Shown here one piece after another: positions 25,646 through 37,199 of a DNA stretch of 64,000 nucleotides. Below the pieces are notes generated by a model that was not told the origin of the DNA, made no database searches, and saw only the letters and a program-made list of their open reading frames with translations. A program made the translations under genes and the position numbers. Each line of letters starts with the position of its first letter. Positions within the stretch are counted from its first letter, which is position 1. The DNA comes from Rhopalosiphum padi (lineage: Eukaryota > Arthropoda > Insecta > Hemiptera > Aphididae): assembly GCF_020882245.1 (NCBI RefSeq), contig NC_083599.1:15510865-15574864 (forward strand), given 5' to 3'.

Positions 25646-27903
25646 ATAGTATGTATGAATATTAATGTTATAATTTTGATTATATTAATAATGTTCATAG
25701 ATACTATTATTTACTAAGTAATAAAAATAAAATAATAAATGATATGATGATATTAAATTATGAAGCTGTGTGGCGTAATAATATGAAAATTATTACAATA
25801 TGGTAACTTAACTTTTAATGATTCTTATAATCATTTTTTTGATCCTCGTGATTGAATTAGACTACACACATGGTTTATAAGTATTTCATCTTACACATGC
25901 CAGAAAAAGCTTAGTGGCACTAACAAATCATAATTAAATCTATACGAACAGATTATAATATTTTAAACACACACAAACTGTTTGTATATTTTAAATAATA
26001 TTTAATTTAATTATTAAGTGTTCATCAATAAAATTTGAGTTTAACGAGCCCGTGAAAGTTATATTGTAATATTGTATAAAATACGTCATATTACACGCAA
26101 ATTAACATTATAGGTATATAGGAATCATAAATATATCCACAATTTATACTATTCAAAAATCTTAGAAAATTATTTAACAAAGTTTTTACTCCATAGGATA
26201 CGGTAAATAAACCTTAAATTTCGTTCGTCTATGTAGGTACCTTTTCTTGTTTTGAATGGCGAAAAGCCAACGACAAAAATGCATACGGTGTATGTTGGAA
26301 TTCAATTAAAGTTTGTCGGTGCCAAGATGTATATTTACAGCATACTACGAAATTTAAAATAAAAAAAAACCTAACTTGTCACACCCACCTAAACAAGTCT
26401 AAGAGCTCATTCGGTTTGAGAAAAAAAATAAATCTTCCAGGAAAAAAAATAACCTTTCTTTGGGCTTTAACGAAAAACTAATAATTCCAATCATTATAAA
26501 TGTTGTCTTGGTTTTTAGTACCTATTCCAAGAAAGAAAAAACTCCAATTGTTTTTTTTTTTTTTAATAACTATGCTGAAATAAAAATATTAAAAATATCA
26601 TATTGATAATGTTAACCAAGACGGATATAAGCAGAATTATGTGGTTTTGCTATAGTTAATATTATGCCAAATTTGCATTTACCTTAAGGCTTAAAAAAAT
26701 ATCGACCATTTATAATAACAAAATAACACATATATTATGTATATATTTGTAACTAAATTGATTTAAATATCAATTTTTATAATGATTATAAAAAGGTTTG
26801 AAATTTGTTTGTTATTTTTTTATATTGTTATATAAAAAAAAAACCTATTTAATAACCATTGCAAATAGTGCAATAAATGTGTACCTATCCTTCAGCCCTC
26901 TAAATAGTGACGCATATACTGTAGAGCTTGTGAAATATTAACTTAAAATATATGGTTTGCATTGTATGTCTTATGAGTTGTAATTTATTATGATTCATAG
27001 GTACATTGTATTATGATAATAAATATTTATATTATATGATACATATATACATATATATTATATATATATATACGATATTAAATATCTACTCAATATATTT
27101 TATTCACAACAATATTTCCTAAGTTTTTTCACTGGATTTATTTTTAAATGTGATTTCTTATTAAAAAAATAAGTATTTTTTCTAATATTTCCCTTGTCCA
27201 TAAATTACAGCGACGGTTGATAACAATATGTATTTAATAAATAATAATTAATGAACTTACTGTAATTTACTGAGAAATGACGGTTAATAAATAATTTCAT
27301 TTGATAGAAAATAATAATAAAATAAAGTTTATCAGTGTAAAAACCAAGTTAATACAAGATTCGTGTCTCTGGTAATATTATAATCATATAACGGCTCCAT
27401 TATATTATCAGAAACTAAAAGTTTTAAAAAGTGAAAAACAATTAATATTATTTCAATTAAAACTTTGCATTTAATACCGCAGATGAAGATTATAATAATT
27501 ATACAGTTATTCTTTAATTTTGTTTATCAGATCTAAACATTTGTAACTAATTATTATGAAACTTATGAACAAAAAAAATATATCATTCCAACTTTTAATA
27601 CAGGTATATAAAAAAATAAAAAATATATCTCGTTATAACCAAACTACCGAATGTGTTGTATCGTTTAATAGCATTTAATATTACATCATTATATAAAATC
27701 TTATCAAACAAACATGCTTTTATACAAAAATTTAAATAATTATTACAAGGGAGTAAAAAATATTAAATATTTCCTCGTATTTTTTTGATTCTTGAAATCA
27801 ACTTTTGCAAAGGTGAGATTTAACTTTTAGTAGGATTTATATTATGTCTCACACGATTTTATTTTTTTTTTTTTTCATTAACAAAAAACATTACTTTTTC
27901 AAG

Positions 27904-28059
27904 ACGAATACAATGAAATTGAAGTTTTTCATAATGGGGATGATGCAACGATTTCCAATCTCGATACTGATACTGAGTACGTGTTTTCCATCAAAGTAAA
28001 CACGATCCAAGGACCGGGAAAATCAAGCAAACCTCTTATTTGCAGAACTTCAGAAAGTT
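27904..28059 (+). CDS. Dscam: Dscam-like exon: second half of the first FN domain
   Basis: Begins after TTTCAAG, ends before GTAAGA, phase 1 both ends. It encodes ATISNLDTDTEYVFSIKV then NTIQGPGKSSKP, the E-to-G strand half of an FN III domain with the expected L-x-x-x-T-x-Y and N-x-x-G-x-G-x-x-S. It joins the exon at 22854 with a split asparagine codon. Confidence 0.9.
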
Positions 28060-29062
28060 GTAAGATATTTAAACTATGTGTCCTTTGATTTATTTTTATG
28101 GCTAAAAATTGCTTTTGTTTGTATATTTTTGTCATACATTATATATTATGATTCATTTATTAAACAACACTGAATATTTCAAAATCTATAAACTTCTTTG
28201 AAAATATTTTATTACATAATTTCCATCGAAAATAAACAACATTTTTTTTAAATTATATGTTTTATCGTATTAATTTGTTAACATTTTTTACTTTTTTAAA
28301 TGAAAACATATTTTTTAATTTAATATTCTTAAGTAGAATATATTTTGAACTATTTTGATGTGTAAAAATCGAAATTAAGAAAAGCAATTGATAAGCAATA
28401 AATATTGGAAGTTTTGGTGACCTGAGTAATGTATTACGGAGATACCTTGTCTAAAATATTCTGCTTTAGAACATAAAATAATTCATATTGGAATTCAAAA
28501 TTATTGCCATAAAAACATTGAAAAAAATATTTTTTATTTCTTCAAAAGGTTTAATTCAATTAGAAATTATGTAAAAAAAAGTTAATTTATTTTGAAATAA
28601 TAGTGTTGTTCGTTAAAAGAACCATTCTGTATAACATATTTTATTAAGTTCTAGAATAATCAAAAGCTTTCAAAGATCGTAATCAAAGAATTATATTTTT
28701 TCAACAAAGTTGTCGTTAAATTAATTGATGACAAATAATAAATTGACAATAGACATTTAATTAAAATAATTATTAATTCCCTTTACACAATCAGACAATA
28801 AACTTTTCGGAATGTTCAACAAATTTCTTCATTTTTAACTTCAAGTTTATCTGGGTTTTGTTCTCCAGTATAAAAAAACAATGCAATTATTAAAGACCAT
28901 TTACCAAAATGCACGTGCTATCGGTTATGAAAAAATTTAACTAGCAGAATTTTTACTTATTCAAAATGTATTTATATTTCGTTATAAAATTGTATATGAA
29001 TGAATAGTGTTTCTAAATAATTAATTATTTAACATTGTTTCGATTGTGTTGTTTGATTTTAG
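28060..29062. other. Intron between FN domains; nothing recognised
   Basis: About 1 kb of AT-rich sequence with no recognisable feature. Confidence 0.7.
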
Positions 29063-29184
29063 TACCAGAAGCACCAGCTGGTTTAAAATCTATGCTTTTA
29101 TCACCAAACCTGGCTCTTATATCTTGGATACCACCAAAACAACCGAATGGACAGATTCAACAGTTCACACTTTACGAACGAGAG
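29063..29184 (+). CDS. Dscam: Dscam-like exon: first half of FN4
   Basis: Begins after TTTTAG (phase 1), ends before GTAATA at phase 0. It encodes PEAPAGLKSMLLSPNLALIS, then W, then PPKQPNGQIQQFTLYE. V/L-P-E-A-P-x-x-(V/L)-K and W-x-P-P-x-x-x-N-G-x-I are the Dscam FN4 signature. The phase-0 boundary in mid-domain recurs in FN5. Confidence 0.92.
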
Positions 29185-31027
29185 GTAATACTATGCGTTT
29201 TGTATAATTAGGATCAGAATAATATTATTAATTTATGGCCTAAACAATTATTATAACTTATAATCCATGATTAAAAGTAACTTTATAATAATATTACATT
29301 TTCGATAATATCAATCTTTAGTATTATATTATATTTTGGTATACATAGGTAAGGTTTTTAAAACTATTCTTTAAATATTAAGTAAAAGTAACGTGAAATA
29401 TAATGTATGTAATTTATAAAAAATAGTAATAAATTATAAAAATCATTAAAGGCGAAAATTAGCAAAATCAAATTTAATTCACTCAACTATTTCTACCTTA
29501 ATTTAAAAATCAAATCTATTAATATTTTTATTCTATTACGCACATGATACAAAATGAAAACGATCAATAAAAATCACTAAAATTTTAATCCAATTTTTAA
29601 AATTGTTTAAGCATTTTTATTTTTTATTAATGCATATTTAAATAATCTACCCTACCCATAGACTATTTACCGAGTAATTCAGGATGTTTAAGCCAACACG
29701 TTTTCAGTACGAATAAGCCTTTATGCCTCTTGAAACTGTTATATTTAGATAATTGTTATTTATTTAAAAAATGTATACTTTTTGCCAGTTACGTTGGAAT
29801 CTTAGTATTTTAAAAATGATATGTTAATAAGTTGTAATAAAATACTATACGTCACAAGTTATTTACTAATTTAAAATTGATTAAAAATCAGAATAACATC
29901 CAACCTGAATAGAGTCTTATACATTTTTTTTATTAGAGTCTAATAAAAAAATCTAATTTTTCTACGAGGCTTGATCTAGTTTTCTATGTAGTTATTTTTT
30001 TTATCTTTGAAATGTTTTTATTTTATTTTTCTGCGTACGACTTATTATATGAACGTCATGTTACTTAACTACATATTTCCCGAATTTTTGCCCTTTGACA
30101 AGCTGGCTTCTATACCTTTTTATTAAATTACATTTCTTAAAAGTATACATATAATAGTTATAATATTATCACTGGGCTTAACATATTTTTATTAAATTAA
30201 CTATTATAATGTGAATGGTAAAGAATAAATATATTTAAAATAAGTAATCAAGTTTACTCAAACCTTTGATAGGATAACATAGCACTTTTTTAAGTATCTT
30301 AATAGTTTAATACGAGTTATACATTATAACATTTTTAATGTAGAAAATATATACATTTTTCATTATAAAATAGTCTTATAATGAATTGCATCATATCAGT
30401 TATAGATGACAATATAATTTTACAATAATTTTGGTATTTTATATTTTATGTAATAGACATAATATTTAATATTTACTATGTAAGAATTTCGTTTTACCAA
30501 ATATGAACTTATTAGGTTATACTTTATAAGTGAGTATAACTTATTTGTTTCTAATTATTATTATTTGAGCTAGTTTTTTTTAATTTCCTTTAAATACTTT
30601 TCGTAACTCAAACCTGTAAAACTCTATGTATAGTGCCAACGCACTGTATTATTTGTATACATTTCTATGTACGAGTATAACGTTTACTAATGATGTAAAA
30701 TATACTGTTTCACTAGGTATTGTTATATTGTTTATTAACTCTTGATATGCTATATTTTATACTCATGATAAAATGACTCAGATCTCTATGAAACGTTTAT
30801 TATGATCCATAAATATTTAAAAATATTACACTTACATTAGAATTTACTTTCATTTCGAGTATCGTACATCGGCGATGGTCCGAAAGAAATCGCGTATTAC
30901 AGAAACGGCGAAAACAGTATTGCGTATACACCCGCGTGCACTGCTGCAAAAATCCCTAAATAGCGGTACCATGGTATCAGTATACGTATGTCGATTTGTT
31001 TACGTGTGTTATAATCTGTGTTTATAG
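29185..31027. other. Intron within FN4; nothing recognised
   Basis: About 1.8 kb, AT-rich. The last 200 bp before the acceptor are GC-richer, without coding features. Confidence 0.7.
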
Positions 31028-31205
31028 AAAATAAACGGAATGCAAGGTGCCGTGAAGTCACAGTCATTCGAACCACACGTCCGACAGATTCAGTTGTCCA
31101 TGTTCAGACACTCCAGCAGCTATTTGTGGTGGATAACCGCAACCAACAGCGTAGGTGAGAGTGACAAGTCGCGGACGGCTTCTTTGTCGACGGTGAAATC
31201 TGGCG
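31028..31205 (+). CDS. Dscam: Dscam-like exon: second half of FN4
   Basis: Begins after TTATAG (phase 0), ends before GTAACT at phase 1. It encodes FRHSSSYLWWITATNSVGES followed by DKSRTAS, the usual end of an FN III domain with the aromatic pair and A-T-N-S-x-G-E/R. It joins directly to FN4's first half and leads into Ig10, as in canonical Dscam. Confidence 0.9.
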
Positions 31206-32149
31206 GTAACTATATTATAATATTATATATTATATACTTAGTATTATATAATTATAAGTTAGGTTCGGTCACATCGGTGATAACAGTTTTTTAATTTCAA
31301 TGTGCGTAGAAATTGAGTACTTTGTGATATGTATAACCAGCAGGTTTAGCGTACCTACCACAGTATATATTATATTCGCAAAGGTCCATAAATAAAACCA
31401 CGCCATTTTGTCTCGATAATTCTTTCACGTTATTTGGGGAAGAAAAATTAAGTAAAACAACTGTATTGTATTATAATTAATGAAGCGCGAAGTAAAGGCG
31501 TTAGTTTATTTTGTATTATCTAACCACATAAGAAACATCACAGAAACAATAATTATATTGTCGAATATAGACTTTTATAAAATTATAATATTATAAACAA
31601 ACCGTGACACTAGAAAAACTGCATTGGCTTGTACACACTCATATTTAGTTATTTTTCACAATTTATAAATTCACTGTGAAAAATGTGCCTATTATTTTTT
31701 CTTTTATTATTTTCGTTATTATAATATTTATGTGGTGACTAATGGTTTATTTCCTTATTACACAATAACGTTACACCACAAAATTATCGTTACCGATTTG
31801 TGTATATTATTTACTGATATTTAATTATACATATTTTTTATTAAATATCATTGTTGTGGCATCAAAAGACACAATATTAAATTAAAGGCAGAACACCGAA
31901 AAATATTGTGATGACATAAAATATTTAATAATTTTAAAACTAAATACAATGGTGTAAATTCTTCTTAAAATTATAAAGACGTAACATTTTTGGCGTAAAC
32001 AACACAGAATTTAATCAAATTATATTGAATAATCCTGAGATATTGTTTTAAATTATTTAGTTTGTACATGCATAAAGATATTTTATTTATTTTGTTATAG
32101 ATATTTTCGGGCGTTAAAAAATATTTAAAATTAAATTAATGACTTTTAG
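31206..32149. other. Intron before Ig10; nothing recognised
   Basis: About 0.9 kb, AT-rich, no recognisable feature. Confidence 0.7.
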
Positions 32150-32425
32150 GAATGCCCGCAGCCATTGGAAACTTCCACGGCAAGATACAGACCAAATGGC
32201 ACACCAACATCGATCTGCCTTGTATTACGTCCGGTATTCCAACTCCAAACGTAAAATGGACATTCAATAGTCAACCGATCGACTTATTACAGTCTCAGAG
32301 ATTGGTCTATGATAACTTCACGTTACACTTGGAATCTGTGACCAGCATTGATTCCGGCAACTATACGTGTACGGCATGGAATGTTTATGGGTCCGAAAAT
32401 GTTACCACTTCGTTACTAGTCGTCG
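32150..32425 (+). CDS. Dscam: Dscam-like exon: complete Ig10
   Basis: A 276-nt single-exon Ig domain, phase 1 both ends, starting after TTTTAG. It has PAAIGNFHG, the first cysteine in LPCITSGIPTPNVKWTF, the tryptophan, and the second cysteine in SGNYTCTAWNVYGS. An isolated Ig domain flanked by FN domains is diagnostic of Dscam. The only donor that keeps frame with the next exon is a GC donor (GGCAAGT at 32425-32431). Confidence 0.92.
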
Positions 32426-32624
32426 GCAAGTATAATATATATTTTTTTTTTTTGAGTGTTAATTAGACACCACTGCATTTATACATTCCCTCAAAAATCG
32501 TAAATATGTTGATTGTAAATTAGTACGAAAATTGTTAACGCAAATCCGTCTCGATTAACTCGATGATTTAATAACTTTATATCATGAAACACATATTATA
32601 ATTTGTGTTATGATGAATTTACAG

Positions 32625-32749
32625 AGCCACCAAAACCGCCAATTCTCGGCATAGTCAACGTGTCTTGGACAAATGTCACCGTGAATTGGACGAAAGCGCC
32701 GAACACTTATGCGGTCCAGCAGTATTTACTTTCGTACAAATACGTTAAT
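32625..32749 (+). CDS. Dscam: Dscam-like exon: first half of FN5
   Basis: Begins after TTACAG (phase 1), ends before GTAAGC at phase 0. It encodes EPPKPPILGIVNVSWTNVTV, NW, and YAVQQYLLSYKYVN. PP-x-x-P at the start and Y-x-L-x-Y at the end are those of FN5. Two N-x-S/T glycosylation sequons are visible. Confidence 0.9.
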
Positions 32750-32851
32750 GTAAGCTGATTACACATTTTATAAAACGATATGTGAAAAAAAAATAAATCA
32801 ATGTACTTGAAAAAATTAAAATTGATCACACTCAATCGAAATAAATTTCAG

Positions 32852-33046
32852 GAACCCGAAAACATGTACACGGAAATATCACTGCCTGCACATTCAAATG
32901 TATTCACATTACCAAATATTAAATGCGGAACAACGATTGCGTTCAGCATTTCAGCAAGCAACCGTGTGGGTCACGGAATGCAAAGCAGATCATTTAACGT
33001 AAAGACATTACAAGGAAAAACGCCAATTGCACCCACCCAAAACGAA
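32852..33046 (+). CDS. Dscam: Dscam-like exon: second half of FN5 and FN6 start
   Basis: Begins after TTTCAG at phase 0 and probably ends at 33046 before GTACTC, also phase 0. It encodes HSNVFTLPNIKCGTTIAFSI and ASNRVGHG. L-x-x-(L/I)-K-C-G-T is a hallmark of Dscam FN5. The donor is weak, but an in-frame stop follows at 33062, and only this junction restores the frame into the FN6 exon. Confidence 0.88.
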
Positions 33047-33172
33047 GTACTCATAAAAATTTAATTTAATTAACTTAGTCAAATGGTAGAATTATTTTCA
33101 GGTTTTAGTGTTATCAATGTTAAGTGATATTGCAATTTCCGACTATTTACGATTTAATTTTTACTCGTTTAG

Positions 33173-33293
33173 GCTATCGAACAGATGGTGTCTGGATTTT
33201 TGATTCATTTGGAAAAATGGAACGCCAAGTATTGTCCAATCACACATTTTTCCGTGTATAAAAGACTAACTACTGAAAAAGAATGGACAGCGG
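33173..33293 (+). CDS. Dscam: Dscam-like exon: FN6, central part
   Basis: Begins after TTTAG at phase 0, ends before GTAATA at phase 1. It encodes SGFLIHLEKWNAKYCPITHF and SVYKRLTTEKEW. W-x-x-x-x-C-P-I-T/S-x-F matches the Dscam FN6 core, including its characteristic C-P pair. Confidence 0.92.
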
Positions 33294-33361
33294 GTAATAT
33301 TTATTATTAAAATCAAGTGTTTGTATCCCGCATAGAGCAAATTATTTATGTATTTTTTTAG

Positions 33362-33505
33362 TTAACGAAAACATTACACCTAATGGAATTTACTCAGTTG
33401 AAACGTTAAGTCCTTCGACAAATTATAATATTCTGGTAAAATGCTATAATTCTGCCGGTATGACATCAACAATGTACACTGCTTCGACCCTAACTAATTA
33501 TGGAG
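33362..33505 (+). CDS. Dscam: Dscam-like exon: end of FN6
   Basis: Begins after TTTTAG, ends before GTTCGT, phase 1 both ends. It encodes LSPSTNYNILVKCYNSAGMT and TLTNYGG. The end of the domain (L-x-P-x-T-x-Y, N-S-A-G, then T-L-x-x-x-G just before the membrane) matches Dscam. Confidence 0.92.
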
Positions 33506-33599
33506 GTTCGTTTTTTATGAAAATTATATAAAATCAATTTAATACCTATAGAGAATAAATTCAACGTTTTCTCCATAATCAATGGTTTTGATTGAATAA

Positions 33600-33630
<31 letters not shown>

Positions 33631-33657
33631 TAACAGATTTTTACTATCTTTTTTCAG

Positions 33658-33798
33658 CAAATTATGACAAAGAAGCACTATCAGTGAATGACAAGATAAT
33701 GCTGACTATTTACAATATAGCTGTAATGTGGCCACTCGCAGTAGCCTTATTGTTACTCATAGTCATCAGTGTTTCTTTGATAATATGTTATAAATATA
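33658..33798 (+). CDS. Dscam: Dscam-like exon: juxtamembrane and transmembrane segment
   Basis: Begins after TTTCAG, ends before GTAAGG, phase 1 both ends. After a short polar stretch (NYDKEALSVNDK) it encodes a hydrophobic span of about 25 residues (roughly from MWPLAVALLLLIVISVSLII) followed by CYKYS, a basic stop-transfer. This is the single membrane pass; everything after it is cytoplasmic. Confidence 0.92.
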
Positions 33799-34199
33799 GT
33801 AAGGGAAAAATATAAAACATAAAGTTGAATTTAATAAGACAGTTTGAAGAATGTTAAATTTGATACAATATTTATACCATATTAATAATATTAACGCACA
33901 GACATAATTAATACAATCACATATATCATATTATTCTGAAACTAGATTTTTGTATGTGTTAAATTTAAAAAAACCAAAAAATGACAATTTTTGAGAACAA
34001 TTTTGTACATTTTTTGTCAATTTCATTATATGTATTTTAGAAAAAAATGTTTGGTTTTACAACATTTTCAAACTATTCCAACAAAGATCCGATAATATTG
34101 TTCTCAATAATTTTACTTTGACACAATATTCTTTGTAGGGGTACCAAATAAAATAATTTGAAAATTAGTTTATATTAATTATGATTGCTTGATTTTTAG
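33799..34199. other. Intron after transmembrane exon; nothing recognised
   Basis: About 0.4 kb of AT-rich sequence without recognisable features. Confidence 0.75.
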
Positions 34200-34352
34200 G
34201 GCACATGTATAAAAAAAATCAACGTCATTTGGAAGCAAATAATATGATTTTAAAAAATAATAGTTGTTCAAAATCTGAAATACACTCAGATGCATATGAA
34301 ACGTGTACACCATTCAAGTCAAAGAGTACCATACTAACAAATGACGATTCAA
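34200..34352 (+). CDS. Dscam: Dscam-like exon: cytoplasmic tail 1
   Basis: A 153-nt exon, phase 1 both ends, after TTTTAG and before GTAAAA. It encodes a basic membrane-proximal stretch (HMYKKNQRHLE) and a polar Ser/Thr-rich segment with YETCTPFKSKS. No domain was recognised. Because it is frame-symmetric, skipping it would leave the tail in frame. Confidence 0.75.
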
Positions 34353-34496
34353 GTAAAACTATTTAACAACACTTTAAAATTTAAAAAATAAATTGTACTT
34401 TTTAAATATCTATAATACATCATCATTTTTTAACTGTGAATAGATAAGAAATATAAAATATTATTAACAAGTGTACTATATGTAATTTGTTTTTAG

Positions 34497-34621
34497 ACTA
34501 CAATGAAATATCACCATATGCGACATTTCAAATTTCTCCTTCTAAATCGCCAAAAAGGAATAAACAATACTTTTGTACTAACTGCGGTGAAAATTTGGAA
34601 ATATGCAATTGTAATAGATTG
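34497..34621 (+). CDS. Dscam: Dscam-like exon: cytoplasmic tail 2, PYATF motif and Cys cluster
   Basis: Begins after TTTTAG (phase 1), ends before GTAATT (phase 0). It encodes YNEISPYATFQI, equivalent to the E-I-C-P-Y-A-T-F motif in insect Dscam tails and a likely tyrosine docking site. A cysteine cluster follows: YFCTNCGENLEICNCNRL, that is C-x2-C-x7-C-x-C. The metal-binding look of this cluster is noted, but no function is claimed. Confidence 0.85.
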
Positions 34622-34731
34622 GTAATTCTATATATTCATTACTTCATTAGATTATTTTTTAAACACAATATTATTGTATTATATTAAATAAATAATAATA
34701 TATTATAATAATAAATATAATGTTTTTTTAG

Positions 34732-34852
34732 TATTGCTCTCAGGCGGACTACACTAACTTTTTAAGACGTCCTATACCAAAACGAGTACCCTCTTATTCA
34801 GACAACAACAATGATGATTTAAAAAGTCAAAGTAGTTCTATTCATGAGTTTT
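34732..34852 (+). CDS. Dscam: Dscam-like exon: cytoplasmic tail 3
   Basis: Begins after TTTTTAG at phase 0 and ends before GTAAGT at phase 1. It encodes a polar tail segment, ADYTNFLRRPIPKRVPSYSD followed by Asn/Ser-rich sequence. There are several tyrosines and a basic-proline run but no named domain. The phases fit both neighbours. Confidence 0.8.
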
Positions 34853-35165
34853 GTAAGTATATTAATATACTTATAAACATGATTTAACAATTTTACAAAT
34901 GACCACTCGTCTCTCCTTTTTTTTTTGCCATTTTTTAAAATTAGTCTTTTCTTTTTACTACGTATTATTTAATATTTAAATATTAAAATATTCATATAAC
35001 TATAAATATAATATAATATTATTTATAATGTATGAAAGTATATAAATACATAGGAAATATGAGTAACCTATAATGATTATTAATTATTATATTAATATGC
35101 AATTTAAGATGTATTTTTAAATTTTAATTTCCTTTAACTGAGTGAAAATTTAATTTATAATATAG
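34853..35165. other. Tail intron; nothing recognised
   Basis: A 313-bp AT-rich intron with a T-run near its start. Confidence 0.75.
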
Positions 35166-35238
35166 ATGACATTGAGAGAAATTCAAAAACATGTGAGCCA
35201 ATGAAGAAACCTAAGCGGAGATTATTACCTTTACCAGA
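35166..35238 (+). CDS. Dscam: Dscam-like exon: cytoplasmic tail 4
   Basis: A 73-nt micro-exon after AATATAG and before GTAAGT, phase 1 to phase 2. It encodes DIERNSKTCEPMKKPKRRLL then PLPE. The basic-plus-proline run (KKPKRRLLPLP) resembles an SH3 ligand or basic localisation signal; this is inference from composition only. Confidence 0.8.
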
Positions 35239-35442
35239 GTAAGTTATATGGCTTTAAAAACATAAATAATTAAAAGATTTATGGTATCTATAATATAAAT
35301 TTAAAAAAAACAACTATAAATATAGTATTATTCAAATTGGTGTTCAAAACCTAAGTAATGAATAAAAAAAATAATTTGCACCATCCAAATTGTTTGCATC
35401 AATTTTTTTATTTACTTGATTATTGTTTGACATTTTGTTTAG

Positions 35443-35626
35443 TTCTAGACGTGGATCTAATCAGAATTCCAGAGAATGTAGAAGCACAAACTTACACGAG
35501 ACCACATTCATGATGCCTATACAGCATCATGGAACATATCCCCACAACGATACAGATGAAGAAGATAATGGAACCATGAGCTCAGGCCGTGGTTCCAGAC
35601 CAGTTCCGTATAGAGTATGCTATTAA
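35443..35626 (+). CDS. Dscam: Dscam-like last exon: C-terminus
   Basis: Begins after GTTTAG at phase 2 and runs to TAA at 35624-35626. It encodes a Ser/Arg and His-rich tail with TNLHETTFMMPIQHHGTYP, an acidic DTDEEDN patch and SSGRGSRPVPYRVCY at the end. This is the C-terminus of the receptor. The whole cytoplasmic part is about 220 residues. Confidence 0.88.
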
Positions 35627-36082
35627 GTAAAATTACTAAACATAATAATATAATTTTTGTTGTATTTTTTTTTTTTTTTTAAATTATAATTATTACTATT
35701 AATTAATAATAATATTATTATTAAAATTATATAATTATTACCATTAATCATTATTATTATTATAATGTTTAACTAAATTATATTTAATCATCAAAAAAGA
35801 AATGATTTATATCTATGTTAGATTCAAGTTTTAATTGATGTCATATTAAAATAATTATCAGTGTTATCACAATAATATAATATTCCTTTTTATGTTGAAA
35901 TTATTATGTCTTAAAATTATTACCCTACGTATAATCATTTATCATGAAAATCGTTTAAAAAGTCCTCAGTGTTAAAACATTTTATATCTCAACTAGGCAT
36001 TTCTATAAATTGTTTTATAAGTGTTTTATTAAATATTATAAAAATGCTCTCATCTCATCATATTGCCTCCTGAAATAATTTT

Positions 36083-36088
36083 AATAAA
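36083..36088 (+). terminator. Candidate polyadenylation signal of the Dscam-like gene
   Basis: An AATAAA hexamer 457 bases after the stop codon. Others occur nearby (for example about 36155) in this AT-rich DNA, so the choice is uncertain. Confidence 0.3.
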
Positions 36089-37199
36089 TAATTTTGAAAA
36101 ACACAAAATATGTCCAGTGAAGTTATACGTATTATTTTATTCGGCGTAGTTTTTAATAAAAGAAAAAGATAAATTATATTTTTTACTCTTTAACATTTTT
36201 TATAAATACCAACTGGTATAAATAGTCGTTATTATAGTACCTATATATAATAATAAGTGTTATATGCCATCCCTTTTTCTTTTTAATGGAACAAAAAATA
36301 ATTTTTCAAAAATATTGAAGTAAATTTATCAAAAACATGAAAAATTATTCTAAAAAATGATCTTATTATTTTTAAAACAAATGCATAAGGTATATTTTAT
36401 AATAATGTATTATTTATCAACATCATTTAAAAATTTTATTTCTTGTGTTTATGTAAAAAAAAATAAAAATGTATGATAATTAATAATATATCATATACCT
36501 ATCCAATACAACCCAGAAAACCCCCCAAAAAGAATGAAAGGAAATGTTATCATGACCTACTGCTTAACTAACTTCAAATAAAATATTCACAAATTAGAAT
36601 GTTATTAACGGACAACTTCTCTACGCACATCCCCATAACCTAAACTTATAAACTCACTCATAATTATTCTACTGAATTGTATAGATTGTATGAAAAAAAT
36701 AAAACCCAAAAAATATATATATACATATTGGTCAACTATTTTTAGGCAAATGTATGATTTAAAAATATATCCAACTTTATGATATTTATTTTCAATGGTC
36801 AATGGTCATCCTATATAATAAAAAATATTATTCCTAAGTTATTTTAAAAATGTAAATAAAAATTATCAAATTTATTGAGAGCGGTGTTGAAAATTTTTTT
36901 AAGTAATCGTTAACAATAAAATAAGTTTACCTCGGAGAAGATAATTATTTTTATAAGTGTATTTTATTCTATATAATATAATATATTTTAAACTCAATAA
37001 ATATACAACTCCAGATTTCAAGGAAACGTTTTTTTTTTTTGGTTTTTATATTTCATTTTCCCATTTGTTGGTGATTTAATTAGTATTATATATTATTATT
37101 AATAATGATCCAATTAGTTCAAACTTCGATACTTATAAAGTGAAAATATAATAAAATTGCTTTTATTCCACAATATTATGGGTTCTCGCAATTTAAAAA

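Larger units (their letters stand above)
23013..27903. other. Intron within FN domain, with transposon remnants
   Basis: About 4.9 kb. It contains a single pogo/Tigger-like end near 24140-24240, a palindromic element at 25005-25467 and a one-sided hAT-like end near 25571-25645. No coding exon was recognised. Confidence 0.65.
1835..35626 (+). other. Dscam: Dscam-family cell-adhesion receptor gene, 3' part (Ig6 to C-terminus)
   Basis: Spliced gene whose exons are listed separately below. Dscam proteins are single-pass receptors of the neuronal and immune-cell surface that bind themselves through Ig domains and drive self-avoidance and wiring. Placed exons give Ig6, Ig7, Ig8, Ig9, two FN domains, Ig10, FN5, FN6, a membrane span and a short tail. 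Every Ig domain keeps its two cysteines and most boundaries are phase 1, as is usual for Ig-superfamily genes. With one Ig7 exon used, total coding length is 3425 nt starting at phase 1, which stays open to the stop. The N-terminal half is outside the window. The paired Ig7 exons and the tail motif SPYATF suggest an insect Dscam2-type paralogue, but paralogue assignment is inference; the symbol is used at family level. Confidence 0.9.
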
